Made by a program: the position numbers and the translations under genes
The notes under the pieces: model-generated
Database searches by the model: none
What the model was told of the DNA's origin: nothing
The model's input: the letters and a program-made list of their open reading frames with translations, nothing else
Source of the DNA: Bacteroidota bacterium
GTDB taxonomy: Bacteria > Bacteroidota > JABWAT01
Direction of reading: 5' to 3'
Assembly (NCBI GenBank): GCA_023151185.1
Contig: JAKLJL010000001.1
Span: 620,001 to 684,000 of the forward strand
DNA: 64,000 nt
Part shown: one piece after another, positions 1 through 8,900 of the stretch
How the letters are laid out: each line of letters opens with the position of its first letter
Position numbering within the stretch: position 1 is the first letter of the stretch

Positions 1-1
1 C

Positions 2-484
2 AGGCAGGATTTGCCCACCCAACCTGAAAAAACAGAAAAGGAACCGGTTCAGGTTGCAGAACCTGCACTGCAAACTTCCCAGGAAGTAACGACTGGGTTA
101 ACAACGTCTGAATTGCCCGTTATTCCGGAATCCATTGAGGAAATTCAGGCCGAAACTGTGGCGAGTGCCAGTGAATTTGAAACGGAATATTATGATGCTG
201 TTGAAGATCAGCCTGAACCTGTTGGTGGCTGGAGAGCACTCATGAAAAACATAACCTACCCCCAGATTGCGGTCAGGATGAATGTTCAGGGAACTGTTTA
301 CCTGCAGGCGTGGGTCAGTGAAACCGGTGAAGTGACCAGTTTGTCTGTTCAGAAATCCATCCCTGTCCTTGATTTTGCAGCTCAGGATGCAGTTTATAAA
401 ACCAAATTTACACCCGGCAAAATTGGTGGAAATCCGGTTCCCGCCAAAATCACCATCCCGGTTGTTTTTAAGCTGGCAAAATGA
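2..484 (+). CDS. TonB-family energy transducer, C-terminal part (5' end outside window)
   Basis: The last ~100 residues form a TonB C-terminal domain: an EDQPEPVGG entry segment, the YPQIA motif, and a closing ITIPVVFKL strand. It is preceded by a Glu/Pro/Thr-rich linker typical of the part that spans the periplasm. Members pass proton-motive energy from an ExbB/ExbD complex to outer-membrane receptors. The frame is open to the left edge, so the membrane anchor lies outside the window; the only internal start candidate (TTG at 11) is unlikely to be the true start. The stop codon overlaps the next gene's ATG (ATGA), so the two are probably translationally coupled. Two full-length paralogues lie at 59725 and 60504. 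Family assignment is firm; the partner receptor is unknown. Confidence 0.85.
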   Translation, partial: RQDLPTQPEKTEKEPVQVAEPALQTSQEVTTGLTTSELPVIPESIEEIQAETVASASEFETEYYDAVEDQPEPVGGWRALMKNITYPQIAVRMNVQGTVYLQAWVSETGEVTSLSVQKSIPVLDFAAQDAVYKTKFTPGKIGGNPVPAKITIPVVFKLAK

Positions 485-2064
485 AAAAAACACTTCTTTC
501 AGTCAGTCTTCTGGCTGGTATCACCCTTCAGCTTTCTGCTCAGGATATGACTTATTCAGGGGGCAGAGGTAGTTATTTCAGTAAAAAAATCTATTCCGGC
601 GGTGACCTGCCGGTTTTCCCGGAGTCCAGGAAATTACTTCCAGAACCTGTTCTGAGTGCAAATCCGGGGTACATCCGGCTTTACTGGAAGGCCTGGGAAC
701 TTGCCTTCGCCCATTTTAAACGGCCACCAGCCGGATCTCCGTTCGTTTCGAATTTTATTGACGAGGCATTCTCGCCGGCTGTTTTTCAGTGGGATACCTT
801 TTTCATGGTTGAGTTTGCCCGGTATGGCCATGCCGTATTTCCGGCCATTAATTCTCTGGATAATTTTTACTGCCGGCAGTGGGATGACGGATTCATCCAC
901 CGTGAAATTCAGGAAAAGGATGGGATGGAATTCTGGTTTGAAGGTCCACAGCATGGGGTAAATCCGCCGCTTTTCGCCTGGGCTGAGGTTGAATCCTGGA
1001 AACTGACGGGGGATAACTCCCGGTTTAAACAGGTCTATCCGGTTCTGATCAAGCATGCAGAATGGCTCGAAAAAAACAGAAAGGCAACTCTTTCCTTTCA
1101 CCATTTATACTGGAATACCGGTCTGGGATCCGGAATGGATAACACACCGAGAGGCGGATCGGGTTGGGTGGATATGTCAGCCCAGATGGTCATGGTATAC
1201 AACAGTCTGGCGGTTATTGCCGATGCAACCGGCAAGCCGGATGAGGCAGAAGCACACCGGAAAAAGGCTTCCGAAATCGGTGAAGCGATGAACCGCTGGA
1301 TGTGGAATGAACAGGATGGTCTGTATTATGATGTTGATAATGACGGACATCAGATCAAACATCAGACAATTGCCTGTTTCTGGCCGATGCTGGCTGGAAT
1401 CTGCTCGAAATCTCAGGTTGAGAAACTGCTCGGAAATTTGAAAAATCCGCATACTTTCTGGCGCACCAATGTGTTTCCGTCACTGGCCGCCAACCATCCT
1501 GACTTCAAAGCCGACGGGCAGTACTGGCAGGGTGGCGTCTGGGCTCCGACCAATGTTATGGTGATGAAAGGGCTTGACCGGTATGCCGGCGTGTACAATA
1601 CCACCGAATTTGGTGTTCTTGCCACTGAACGGTACCTGGACAATCTGCTCGAAGTGTATCAGAAAACCGGAACCATCTGGGAAACTTACTCTTCTGAGGC
1701 AGCTCTGCGGGGAAGCTGGTCACAACCTGATTTTGTTGGCTGGAGCGGTTGCGGACCGATTCAACTGCTGATTGAAAATTGCCTGGGCTTCCGGCCCGAT
1801 GGAGCCGGCAGGAAACTGGTCTGGTATGTGAACCGGATCGACGAACATGGGATTAAAAACCTGACTTTTGGCGGGATCACAGCCTCGGTTATTGCTTCAT
1901 CCCGGCCTGATGTGAATTCCGGTTTTACCGTTACCGCAACAGCATCTGAGGCCTTCTCACTGACCCTTCATTTCAATGAACAGAATGCACGTCACTGGAA
2001 ACCGGTGACTCTCGAAATCCGGAAGGGAACCGGTACCTATCCGGTTGTTCTTTTGCCGGAGTGA
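481..2064 (+). CDS. secreted trehalase-like (alpha/alpha)6-barrel glycoside hydrolase (GH37/GH63-like)
   Basis: This 527-residue protein has a signal peptide (about residues 1-20). Features of the GH37/GH63 clan follow: QWDTFFM (103-109), SGMDNTPR (217-224, where D220 would be the general acid), YWQGGVWAPTN (348-358) and ETYSSE (401-406, containing the candidate base). Members hydrolyse alpha-glucosidic bonds in trehalose, glucosylated oligosaccharides or mannosylglycerate; the substrate here cannot be fixed. The signal peptide places it in the periplasm or outside. It starts inside the stop codon of the upstream TonB gene. The glucan hydrolases 2.2 kb downstream suggest a wider carbohydrate region, but a propeller gene and a likely terminator stand between. 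Fold assignment is strong; substrate is uncertain. Confidence 0.82.
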   Translation: MKKTLLSVSLLAGITLQLSAQDMTYSGGRGSYFSKKIYSGGDLPVFPESRKLLPEPVLSANPGYIRLYWKAWELAFAHFKRPPAGSPFVSNFIDEAFSPAVFQWDTFFMVEFARYGHAVFPAINSLDNFYCRQWDDGFIHREIQEKDGMEFWFEGPQHGVNPPLFAWAEVESWKLTGDNSRFKQVYPVLIKHAEWLEKNRKATLSFHHLYWNTGLGSGMDNTPRGGSGWVDMSAQMVMVYNSLAVIADATGKPDEAEAHRKKASEIGEAMNRWMWNEQDGLYYDVDNDGHQIKHQTIACFWPMLAGICSKSQVEKLLGNLKNPHTFWRTNVFPSLAANHPDFKADGQYWQGGVWAPTNVMVMKGLDRYAGVYNTTEFGVLATERYLDNLLEVYQKTGTIWETYSSEAALRGSWSQPDFVGWSGCGPIQLLIENCLGFRPDGAGRKLVWYVNRIDEHGIKNLTFGGITASVIASSRPDVNSGFTVTATASEAFSLTLHFNEQNARHWKPVTLEIRKGTGTYPVVLLPE

Positions 2065-2528
2065 CCGGCCGTCCGGCTCTTAAAATCTGCAGTTTTAATC
2101 CGGGTGCTGGGTCCAGAGGGAAAAACCGAATTGCTTTTGTGTTTTTTTTTTCTGCACCAAAGGTGCGGAATAGTGCCTGTCCGTGGCGACGTCCCGGGGT
2201 AGATGGATAATCAAAAGAATAAACGTTTTCACCCGGCGCCGGTAAATCCGGATGAAACCGGGTGTTTTTTTTACCCTGATGATCTGAATTCCGGGAAAAC
2301 TTCTCTGTAAACGCCGTGTTAGGTGCGTGAAAGCTGTCTGTAAACTTACGGAAATCTGAAAATCCGGTTGGCAGGGCATTGGCAGAGTAGGCCTTTTACC
2401 CGGAATTCTGTTGGATCCCACTTTTGGTCAGGACGTCACTGGATTTCCCTGCACTCCATTGACTTTCTCCCGGATTCCTGACGACCTTGTCTTAAAATAA
2501 GTTCAGTCGGACAACTATCCCATTTGGT
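2065..2528. other. intergenic stretch with one terminator-like hairpin
   Basis: About 460 bases lie between the hydrolase and the propeller lipoprotein. I see no convincing gene. The minus-strand reading frame at 2095-2421 has biased, low-complexity composition and no start context or family resemblance. The only clear element is the hairpin followed by a T tract at 2230-2272. A T run at 2142-2151 precedes a small GCACC/GGTGC hairpin (2154-2166), which is the wrong order for a terminator on this strand. Confidence 0.5.
2230..2272 (+). terminator. rho-independent terminator candidate
   Basis: CACCCGG (2230-2236) pairs perfectly with CCGGGTG (2258-2264), followed at once by eight T residues (2265-2272). 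The 21-nt loop carries an inner CCGG/CCGG pairing that could extend the structure. It lies 165 nt past the stop of the GH37/GH63-like gene and could end the tonB-hydrolase transcript. Confidence 0.6.
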
Positions 2529-3914
2529 ATGAGACCCTTTTTTCTGTTTCTTCTTTCTCTTTGTTGGGCTGCTTTCACCTCCTGCAAAGAACCGTCTTCC
2601 GGACCCGAAACCCGGACCGACAGTCTGGTTCTGAAGGTGACGGAAGCCGATTTAACCTCGGTGACCCTTTCTCTGCACACCACCGGAATTATCTACCCGG
2701 CAGCCCTGACTCTGACCCGGAATTCCCAACCGGTGCGAACCTTCTCTCTGAATCAACCCGATACCACCCTTCTGGATACCGCCCTGACGCCCTCGACTGC
2801 TTACACCTGGCAGGCCATCTGGAAAAAGACAGAAACGACTTTTCTGAAAGGGGAAACCGTTACAGGAAGAACCATGGATACAACGAGTCATAACTTTACC
2901 TGGCGGATGGATACCCTCGGTTGTGCAGGTTCCATGCTCTGGGATGTAGCCATTGTAAACGACACCTGTGTCTGGGTGGTGGGGGACCTCTTCACCAAAC
3001 CCTACGACTCCTTTGAACGGTACAATGCCGCCATGTGGAATGGGAAGGTCTGGAAGAAGTTCAGGTTTGCGTTGCAAAATTGGAGTAATGCTACATCGGT
3101 GCAAATATTAAGGTGTATTTGGAATGATGGCTGTGGGTTATGGATTTTTTCTGAAATAGGTGCATACATAAAAATCAGCAACTTGGGATCAATTGTAAAA
3201 ACAGGAAAAACACTTGAAAGAAAGGGAACTCCAAATAAAATTTGGGGGGACAAACAGGATCAATTTTACCTTGTTGGTACAGACGGCTCGATCACCCGGT
3301 ACAACGGCAGCACGTTTACGTTGATGGAATCCGGCACCACGGTTGATTTGCTCGATGTCTGGGGAACCCCAAACGGGGACGTCTGGGCCTGCGGGACCTA
3401 TTACTTCGGTAATGCTGAAAGAAAACGTCCCTCAATTCTTCTGCGATTGAACGGACCATTCTGGGAAACTGTACTTAGTGAGGAGAATGAAGGTTCTTTT
3501 CCGCAAAACGATGTCCCCTCCTCAGTCTTCTCTGGTATATTTCAACTACCTGGCTCCGAGAAACTCTTTATGACAACCGGATATGGTGTTTTCAAATACA
3601 GCATTACAAGCCAAAAATGGTATTGGGTCAAAAAACGAACTACGTTTTCGGGTTTCCCCCCGCCAGAAATGGGAATACCCTTCGAAATCAGAGGAACGGC
3701 TGCCAACAATCTGATTGCCGCCGGGTATCACAACAGTCTGGTTCATTTTAACGGGTCAACCTGGAAGCAGTTTACCGAACCGCTCAGAGAATTTGCCTGG
3801 CCCCGAAGTTTGGCGGTATCCCCGGGCGGGGTCATTTCCGTTGGTCAGCTTTCCGGCGCTGACGGTTTTTCTGCATTTATTTGTTTTGGTCAACCTGGAT
3901 CCCGCCGCCGGTAA
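2529..3914 (+). CDS. lipoprotein with FnIII-like domain and beta-propeller repeats, function unknown
   Basis: This is a 461-residue protein with a lipoprotein signal peptide whose lipobox ends in TSC (lipid-bearing Cys19). Residues ~30-120 resemble a fibronectin type III fold (a TPSTAYTWQA turn). The rest holds tryptophan-rich propeller-like repeats such as DVWGTPNGDVWACG and GSTWKQF, as in uncharacterised lipoproteins of this phylum group. No catalytic motif is recognised; a binding or scaffold role on the cell surface or in the periplasm is likely. Bases 3061-3240 fall to about 36% G+C by my count, well below the flanks, while the frame stays open, which may mark a replaced segment. The ribosome-binding site is weak. 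The function is unknown. Confidence 0.7.
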   Translation: MRPFFLFLLSLCWAAFTSCKEPSSGPETRTDSLVLKVTEADLTSVTLSLHTTGIIYPAALTLTRNSQPVRTFSLNQPDTTLLDTALTPSTAYTWQAIWKKTETTFLKGETVTGRTMDTTSHNFTWRMDTLGCAGSMLWDVAIVNDTCVWVVGDLFTKPYDSFERYNAAMWNGKVWKKFRFALQNWSNATSVQILRCIWNDGCGLWIFSEIGAYIKISNLGSIVKTGKTLERKGTPNKIWGDKQDQFYLVGTDGSITRYNGSTFTLMESGTTVDLLDVWGTPNGDVWACGTYYFGNAERKRPSILLRLNGPFWETVLSEENEGSFPQNDVPSSVFSGIFQLPGSEKLFMTTGYGVFKYSITSQKWYWVKKRTTFSGFPPPEMGIPFEIRGTAANNLIAAGYHNSLVHFNGSTWKQFTEPLREFAWPRSLAVSPGGVISVGQLSGADGFSAFICFGQPGSRRR

Positions 3915-4040
3915 CCGGCCCCTACCGTTGTCCCTTTCCCGGTTTTTCTGAAACCGGAACAGATGAGACATTTTATGACCGGCGGTGAAAACTGACCGGA
4001 TGGTCACCGGATCCTGAAAAACGCCGGCCCTGCCTCATAT

Positions 4041-4066
4041 CAGAATGATAAGATTCTGCCTTATCA
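4041..4066. promoter_or_regulatory. two overlapping inverted repeats, operator-like
   Basis: CAGAAT-N6-ATTCTG (4041-4058) is perfect and overlaps the perfect TGATAAG-N7-CTTATCA (4046-4066). The second shares its TGATAA half-site with the next repeat at 4079-4093. The spacing and symmetry suit a dimeric transcription regulator. Confidence 0.45.
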
Positions 4067-4078
4067 AACCGGATGAAA

Positions 4079-4093
4079 TTATCAAAATGATAA
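4079..4093. promoter_or_regulatory. inverted repeat TTATCA-N3-TGATAA, operator-like
   Basis: A perfect 6-3-6 palindrome with the same TGATAA half-site as the repeat at 4046-4066. The two sites are centred about 30 bp apart, near three helical turns, which would allow cooperative binding. Confidence 0.45.
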
Positions 4094-4098
4094 CAAAA

Positions 4099-4115
4099 AT
4101 GGAAGCCGTTTCCAT
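4099..4115. promoter_or_regulatory. inverted repeat ATGGAA-N5-TTCCAT, LacI/GntR-style operator candidate
   Basis: A perfect 17-bp dyad. TGGAA/TTCCA arms are common in sugar-responsive LacI-family operators, although those normally have an even centre and this one is odd. A further TTTCCAT copy follows at 4121-4127. Confidence 0.4.
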
Positions 4116-4290
4116 TTCATTTTCCATCTTTAATTTCTGCAGACCGCACCCTGATTTCTGGCACGATTCCTGCAAAATAATGGGTATCGCAATGAAATTA
4201 CCATCGGCTAATTTATGTCACAGACAAAGGAAAAACAGAGTCGTTTCTCTTTTGATTAGCCGGAAATCACACACTGAAGGAGAATTATCC

Positions 4291-6747
4291 ATGAGAATCC
4301 GGGTCCTGTTCGTACTGCTCGGCATCCCTGCCATACTTACTGCTCAGCCGTTCCCGTATCAAAACACTTCACTCCCTGCTGAAGACCGGGTTAAGGACCT
4401 GGTTGGCCGCCTGACCCTGGATGAAAAACTGGATTTGCTGGGCGGAACCGGATTTGCAAGTAAACCGGTCGCCAGGCTGGGAATTCCCGAAATCAAAATG
4501 ACTGATGGCCCAATCGGTGTCAGATGGGAACAGGCCACCGCCTTCCCGTCGGGGATTTCTCTGGCTTCGACCTGGGATACAGTTTTAGCCCATTCACTTG
4601 GGAATGCACTGGCACTTGAAACGCTTGCAAAAGGCCGTGATATGCTGTTGGGTCCGGCAATCAACATCCACCGGGCACCGCATGGTGGCCGTAATTTTGA
4701 ATATCTGGGTGAAGATCCTTTCCTTACCAGCCGGCTGGCAGTTAACTGGGTAAAAGGTCTCCAGGAAAAAGGAGTCATCAGTTCAACCAAGCATTTTGCA
4801 GTGAACAGTCATGAACATGAACGTATGACGATTAACGTCAAAGTTTCTGAACGGGCCATGCGTGAAATTTACTGGCCAGCTTTTGAAGCTGCCGTTAAGG
4901 AAGCTGATACCTGGACGATCATGGCCAGTTACAACCGCCTCAACGGCCCCTATGCCACGGCAAATCATCATCTCCTGACCGAGGTCCTCAAAAAAGACTG
5001 GGGCTTCCGCGGGTTTGTGGTTTCAGACTGGGGTGCAGTCCATGGTGATCTGGATGTGGCACTTGCCGGAACTGATCTGGAAATGCCCTTCGGCGCCTTT
5101 CTGAATGCAAAAAACCTGAAACCCTATATCGAATCAGGTAAATTGCCGCTGTCAGTTATTGACGATAAAATCACCCGTCTCATCCGGGTCATGATGCTTT
5201 CAGGATTGTTTGACCGGAAGCCGGGATCCCTTCCTTCTGCTCTGAATACGCCAGAGCATCAGGCGCTTGCCCGTAAAGCTGCAACCGAGTCCATTGTTCT
5301 TTTAAAAAATTCCGGATCGCTGCTTCCGCTGAATCTGTCCAAACTGAAATCCGTTGCGGTTCTGGGACCGAATGCCGAAACAGCAAGAACCGGTGGCGGC
5401 GGAAGCTCCCAGGTCTGGCCGGTGCAGTCGGTAAGCCCGCTGGATGCATTCCGGGAATTGGAATCTGCCGGGCTTAAGGTGACTTATTTCCCGGGTGCCT
5501 CGATCCCCGGTGATGTGAAGCCGATCCCTGCTTCTGCCTTCCGGAACCTGAAATCGGAATTCTATAACGGGCGGAATCTGGATGGGCCTTCGGTTCTGAC
5601 CCGGGATGAAAAGGAAATTAATTTCGAATGGGGAGATCAGATTCCGGCTGCCGGACTCCCGGCTGATAATTATTCCATGAGACTGACCGGTGAACTTATC
5701 CCCGATCAGACCGGGACTTACCGGATTGATGGATTAAGTGATGACGGAATCCGGGTTTGGGTTGACGGAAAACTGCTTATTGACAATTGGTCGGATCATG
5801 GTGCTGAAACCCGGTCTGCAGAGGTCAGTCTGCAAAAGGGGACACCGGTTCCGGTTAAAGTTGAATTTTATGAAAACGGCGGGACGGCTGTCCTGAAACT
5901 GGGATGGAATCCGCCGGGAGTAAACCTGCTGGATGATGCCGTCCGGGCAGCGAAAAATGCCGATGCCGCTGTTCTTTTTGTCGGAAGTTCAAATTCCATC
6001 GAGTCTGAAGGGTTCGACCGTAAAGAGCTGTCTTTACCTCAGGATCACATCCGACTGATTCAGGAAGTAGCCCGGGTAAATAAAAATACGGTCGTCGTGT
6101 TCAATTCAGGCGCAGCCGTTCTGATGGAGGGCTGGCTGGATCTGGTTCCGGCAGTTCTGGCAACCTGGTTCCCCGGTCAGGATGCCGGCCACCCGGTTAC
6201 GGATATTCTGTTCGGTAAGGTCTCGCCGTCGGGGAAACTGGCAACTTCATTTCCGAAACGCTGGGAAGACAGTCAGGCCTACGGGAATTTCCCCGGTGAT
6301 AAAGAAATCAATTATGAAGAAGGCATTCTGGTTGGGTACCGCTGGTTCGATACGAAAAAGATTGAACCGCTGTTCCCGTTCGGATTTGGGCTTAGCTACA
6401 CAACTTTCGACTACTCCGGCCTGAAAATTGAAAGAACCGGAAGCGGATTTTACACGGTTTCAGTCACGGTCAAAAATACCGGAAAGGTACATGCTGCCGA
6501 AGTGGTTCAGGTGTATGTATCCCAGGATCAGCCCCCGGTTCTCCGTCCTGAAAAGGAACTGAAAGGGTTTTCACGGGTGGATCTTGCCCCCGGCGACTCT
6601 AAAACGGTCACCATTAAACTAAACCCCAGATCCTTTTCCTGGTATGATGAAACCTCGGGTGGCTGGATGATGAATGCCGGTGCCTATCAGATCCGGGTCG
6701 GGTCATCTTCAAAAGATATTAAACTGACTGAAAAGGTGATGCTGTGA
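4291..6747 (+). CDS. secreted GH3 beta-glucosidase with inserted PA14 domain
   Basis: I chose ATG 4291 because it follows a good Shine-Dalgarno and begins a clean signal peptide (about residues 1-18); the open frame runs further upstream without support. The 818-residue product has a GH3 N domain (~30-320) with RNFEYLGEDP (134-143), KHFA (167-170) and the nucleophile D246 in VSDWGAV. A C domain follows, split by a PA14 carbohydrate-binding insert (~420-545, including LSDDGIRVWVDG). ESEGFDRKEL (571-580) holds the likely acid/base glutamate. An FnIII-like domain ends the protein. PA14-GH3 enzymes cleave beta-glucosides and beta-gluco-oligosaccharides. Its stop overlaps the GTG start of the GH5 gene, so both act together, probably in the periplasm. 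Confidence 0.93.
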   Translation: MRIRVLFVLLGIPAILTAQPFPYQNTSLPAEDRVKDLVGRLTLDEKLDLLGGTGFASKPVARLGIPEIKMTDGPIGVRWEQATAFPSGISLASTWDTVLAHSLGNALALETLAKGRDMLLGPAINIHRAPHGGRNFEYLGEDPFLTSRLAVNWVKGLQEKGVISSTKHFAVNSHEHERMTINVKVSERAMREIYWPAFEAAVKEADTWTIMASYNRLNGPYATANHHLLTEVLKKDWGFRGFVVSDWGAVHGDLDVALAGTDLEMPFGAFLNAKNLKPYIESGKLPLSVIDDKITRLIRVMMLSGLFDRKPGSLPSALNTPEHQALARKAATESIVLLKNSGSLLPLNLSKLKSVAVLGPNAETARTGGGGSSQVWPVQSVSPLDAFRELESAGLKVTYFPGASIPGDVKPIPASAFRNLKSEFYNGRNLDGPSVLTRDEKEINFEWGDQIPAAGLPADNYSMRLTGELIPDQTGTYRIDGLSDDGIRVWVDGKLLIDNWSDHGAETRSAEVSLQKGTPVPVKVEFYENGGTAVLKLGWNPPGVNLLDDAVRAAKNADAAVLFVGSSNSIESEGFDRKELSLPQDHIRLIQEVARVNKNTVVVFNSGAAVLMEGWLDLVPAVLATWFPGQDAGHPVTDILFGKVSPSGKLATSFPKRWEDSQAYGNFPGDKEINYEEGILVGYRWFDTKKIEPLFPFGFGLSYTTFDYSGLKIERTGSGFYTVSVTVKNTGKVHAAEVVQVYVSQDQPPVLRPEKELKGFSRVDLAPGDSKTVTIKLNPRSFSWYDETSGGWMMNAGAYQIRVGSSSKDIKLTEKVML

Positions 6748-8744
6748 GTTTTATCCGGATTTCCAGATTTGTTTTTTTGGTTTTGCTGATTGCCGGTTCG
6801 GTGAACCTGGTTCAGGCGCAGGGGTTCCTGAGAGCCAGCGGAACGAAAATTGTAAACGACAACGGGGATGTTCTTCTGCGCGGAATGGGACTTGGCGGCT
6901 GGCTCGTCCCCGAAGGATACATGATGGGCACATCGGCATTTGCCAATTCACCCAGCCAGATCAGAAGCAAAATTGAAGCCGTAGCAGGGAAGGAAAACCG
7001 GATCAAATTCTACAAAGAATTTGAAAAAAACTTTTTTACCCGCGCCGATATGGATACTTTGAAGCAATGGGGGTTCAATTCTGTCCGTCTCCCGTTTCAC
7101 TATGCCAATCTGACTCCGCCCGACTCTCCCGGTGTCTGGCTTGAACCCGGCTTTGCCGTTTTTGATTCAGTTATCGCCTGGGGAAAGGCCAATCAGATGT
7201 ATGTTATTCTGGATATGCACTGTGCGCCGGGTGCCCAAAACGGTGAACCGATCAGCGACAGCGACGGCCAGGCCCGGCTATGGCAGGAGTCACGCCACCG
7301 CGACAGAACAGTGGCCATCTGGCGGAAAATTGCGGAACGGTACAAAGATGAACCCTGGGTTGGCGGCTATGATCTGATCAATGAACCGGCCTGGGATCTG
7401 GGATCCGGAAATAAACCCCTGCGGGATTTATACATCCGCTTAACGGATACCATCCGGGTCGTGGATAAAAACCACATTCTTTTTATTGAAGGAAACTGGT
7501 TTGCAACCGACTTCAGCGGACTTCAGCCCAAGTGGGATGACAACATGGTGTATTCCTTCCACCGGTACTGGGCGGATAACAGTTCAGCAGCTATCCAGTA
7601 TCTGCTAACTCTCCGGAATACCGAAAAAGTGCCGTTATGGTGCGGCGAATCCGGCGAAAACTCGAATACCTGGTTCACCAACATGATCCGGACTTTTGAA
7701 TTTGCCCAGATCGGATGGTCGTGGTGGACAATTAAAAAAATCGAAAGTGTTGTCGGACTGTGGAATGTAAAGCAGGATCCGGGATTCGCCACTCTGATCA
7801 AATACTGGTCAGGGACGGGGAGCAAACCCTCCGAAAGCAATGCCCTTGTTTCACTGATGAATCAGGCTGCCAATTATAAACTGGCCAACTGCCGGGTTCA
7901 GCGGGATGTTTTAAACGCCATGTTTACCCAGATCCGGACACCGAAACTGTCTCCGTTTGTCCCGCATTCACTGCCCGGGCGGGTCTATGTCGCAGACTTT
8001 GATTTTGGGTATCAGAATCAGGCTTATTTCGACAGCGATTACCAGAACATCAACGGCGCCGGCGGCGGTACGTGGAATGCCGGCTGGGTTTACCGGAACG
8101 ACGGTGTGGATATTGAAGCCTGTAAAGATGCTCTGGCTCATACCAACGGGTTCAATGTCGGCTGGACGGCCAATTCTGAATGGATGAAATATTCTGTAAA
8201 CGTAGAAAAATCGGGTACTTATGATATTCTGATCCGCCATGCCTCACAGGGAACTGGCGGAAGTGTTTCGCTTTACTCTGAATCAACGGCTCTGGTTACC
8301 GGCCAGACTCTGGCGAGTTCAGGCGGTTGGCAGATCTGGAAAACCACGACAGTTCCGGGAATTCACCTGACTGCAGGACCCCAGGTTTTGAAATTCCTTA
8401 TCAACACGGGTGGCGCCAATCTCAATTATCTCGAATTTGTTCTGAAAACGGCCGATTCAGTCGGGGAAACTGAGCAGCCGGTGAAGTTCGGACTGGAGGC
8501 ACCGTTTCCGAATCCGTTCAACCCTTCAGCCCAAATTTCATTTACGCTTGATAAAGCCGGTCCCGCAGAACTCACTGTTTATTCGGTTCTGGGTCAGAAA
8601 ATCCGGGTTCTTGCCTCCGGTTCCTATCCGGCAGGCCGTCAGACGGTCAGTTTTGACGGATCAGATCTGGCGTCGGGTACTTACCTGATCCGGCTGAAAT
8701 CGGGATCCGGTGTTCAAACCAGATCCGTACAGTTGGTTAAATAA
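6744..8744 (+). CDS. secreted GH5 endoglucanase with CBM6 and C-terminal sorting domain
   Basis: Starts at GTG 6744 within GTGA, overlapping the upstream stop. The 666-residue protein has a signal peptide (1-26). The GH5 barrel (~30-345) carries acid/base E214 in LINEPAW and nucleophile E302 in CGESGE. A CBM6-type module (~425-565) includes HTNGFNVGWTANSEWMKY. The C-terminal ~85 residues open with FPNPFNPSAQ and end in QLVK, the pattern of type IX secretion sorting/anchoring domains. GH5 enzymes of this exo/endo-glucanase type act on beta-1,3 or beta-1,4 glucans. Export to the surface with a binding module, next to two GH3 enzymes, suggests extracellular depolymerisation followed by periplasmic trimming. 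Linkage specificity is not resolved. Confidence 0.92.
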   Translation: MSFIRISRFVFLVLLIAGSVNLVQAQGFLRASGTKIVNDNGDVLLRGMGLGGWLVPEGYMMGTSAFANSPSQIRSKIEAVAGKENRIKFYKEFEKNFFTRADMDTLKQWGFNSVRLPFHYANLTPPDSPGVWLEPGFAVFDSVIAWGKANQMYVILDMHCAPGAQNGEPISDSDGQARLWQESRHRDRTVAIWRKIAERYKDEPWVGGYDLINEPAWDLGSGNKPLRDLYIRLTDTIRVVDKNHILFIEGNWFATDFSGLQPKWDDNMVYSFHRYWADNSSAAIQYLLTLRNTEKVPLWCGESGENSNTWFTNMIRTFEFAQIGWSWWTIKKIESVVGLWNVKQDPGFATLIKYWSGTGSKPSESNALVSLMNQAANYKLANCRVQRDVLNAMFTQIRTPKLSPFVPHSLPGRVYVADFDFGYQNQAYFDSDYQNINGAGGGTWNAGWVYRNDGVDIEACKDALAHTNGFNVGWTANSEWMKYSVNVEKSGTYDILIRHASQGTGGSVSLYSESTALVTGQTLASSGGWQIWKTTTVPGIHLTAGPQVLKFLINTGGANLNYLEFVLKTADSVGETEQPVKFGLEAPFPNPFNPSAQISFTLDKAGPAELTVYSVLGQKIRVLASGSYPAGRQTVSFDGSDLASGTYLIRLKSGSGVQTRSVQLVK

Positions 8745-8848
8745 GCTCTTGTTGTGTTGGTTGCAGGCCGGCGGCAGGGTGCAGACTGAGTCTCTGAACA
8801 GAAAATCAGTCCGGCAGTCTCACCGTCCGGCCGAAGCCGGCATCCCAA

Positions 8849-8864
8849 CCGGACGGCAGTCCGG
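8849..8864 (+). repeat. perfect hairpin between GH5 and GH3 genes
   Basis: CCGGAC-GGCA-GTCCGG is a perfect 6-bp stem with a 4-nt loop in the 156-bp gap. The following bases are T-rich but not a clean T run, so it may attenuate or protect transcript ends rather than terminate. Confidence 0.35.
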
Positions 8865-8900
8865 AATCCTGTCCTTTCATTTTCAAGAAAAAACAGACTC

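Larger units (their letters stand above)
3915..4290 (+). promoter_or_regulatory. leader/promoter region of the GH3-GH5 glucan genes
   Basis: This stretch before the GH3 gene holds a cluster of perfect inverted repeats (listed separately, 4041-4115). The long frame upstream of 4291 has no ribosome site and no domain, and its composition is like non-coding DNA, so I treat it as leader. A Shine-Dalgarno (GAAGGAG, 4276-4282) sits just before ATG 4291. No clear -7 element was found. Confidence 0.5.

Noticed and set aside
98-493. Minus-strand open frame opposite the TonB fragment
   Set aside because: It is antisense to a clear TonB domain and has no family features.
2142-2166. T tract followed by GCACC/GGTGC hairpin
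   Set aside because: The order is wrong for a plus-strand terminator, and on the minus strand the hairpin is followed by A residues.
2095-2421. Minus-strand frame of 108 codons in the 2.1-2.5 kb gap
   Set aside because: No start context, no recognisable domain, and it covers the terminator-like hairpin; likely chance.
4045-4290. N-terminal extension of the GH3 beta-glucosidase frame
   Set aside because: The extension would bury the signal peptide at residue 83 and covers the operator repeats; ATG 4291 has the ribosome site.
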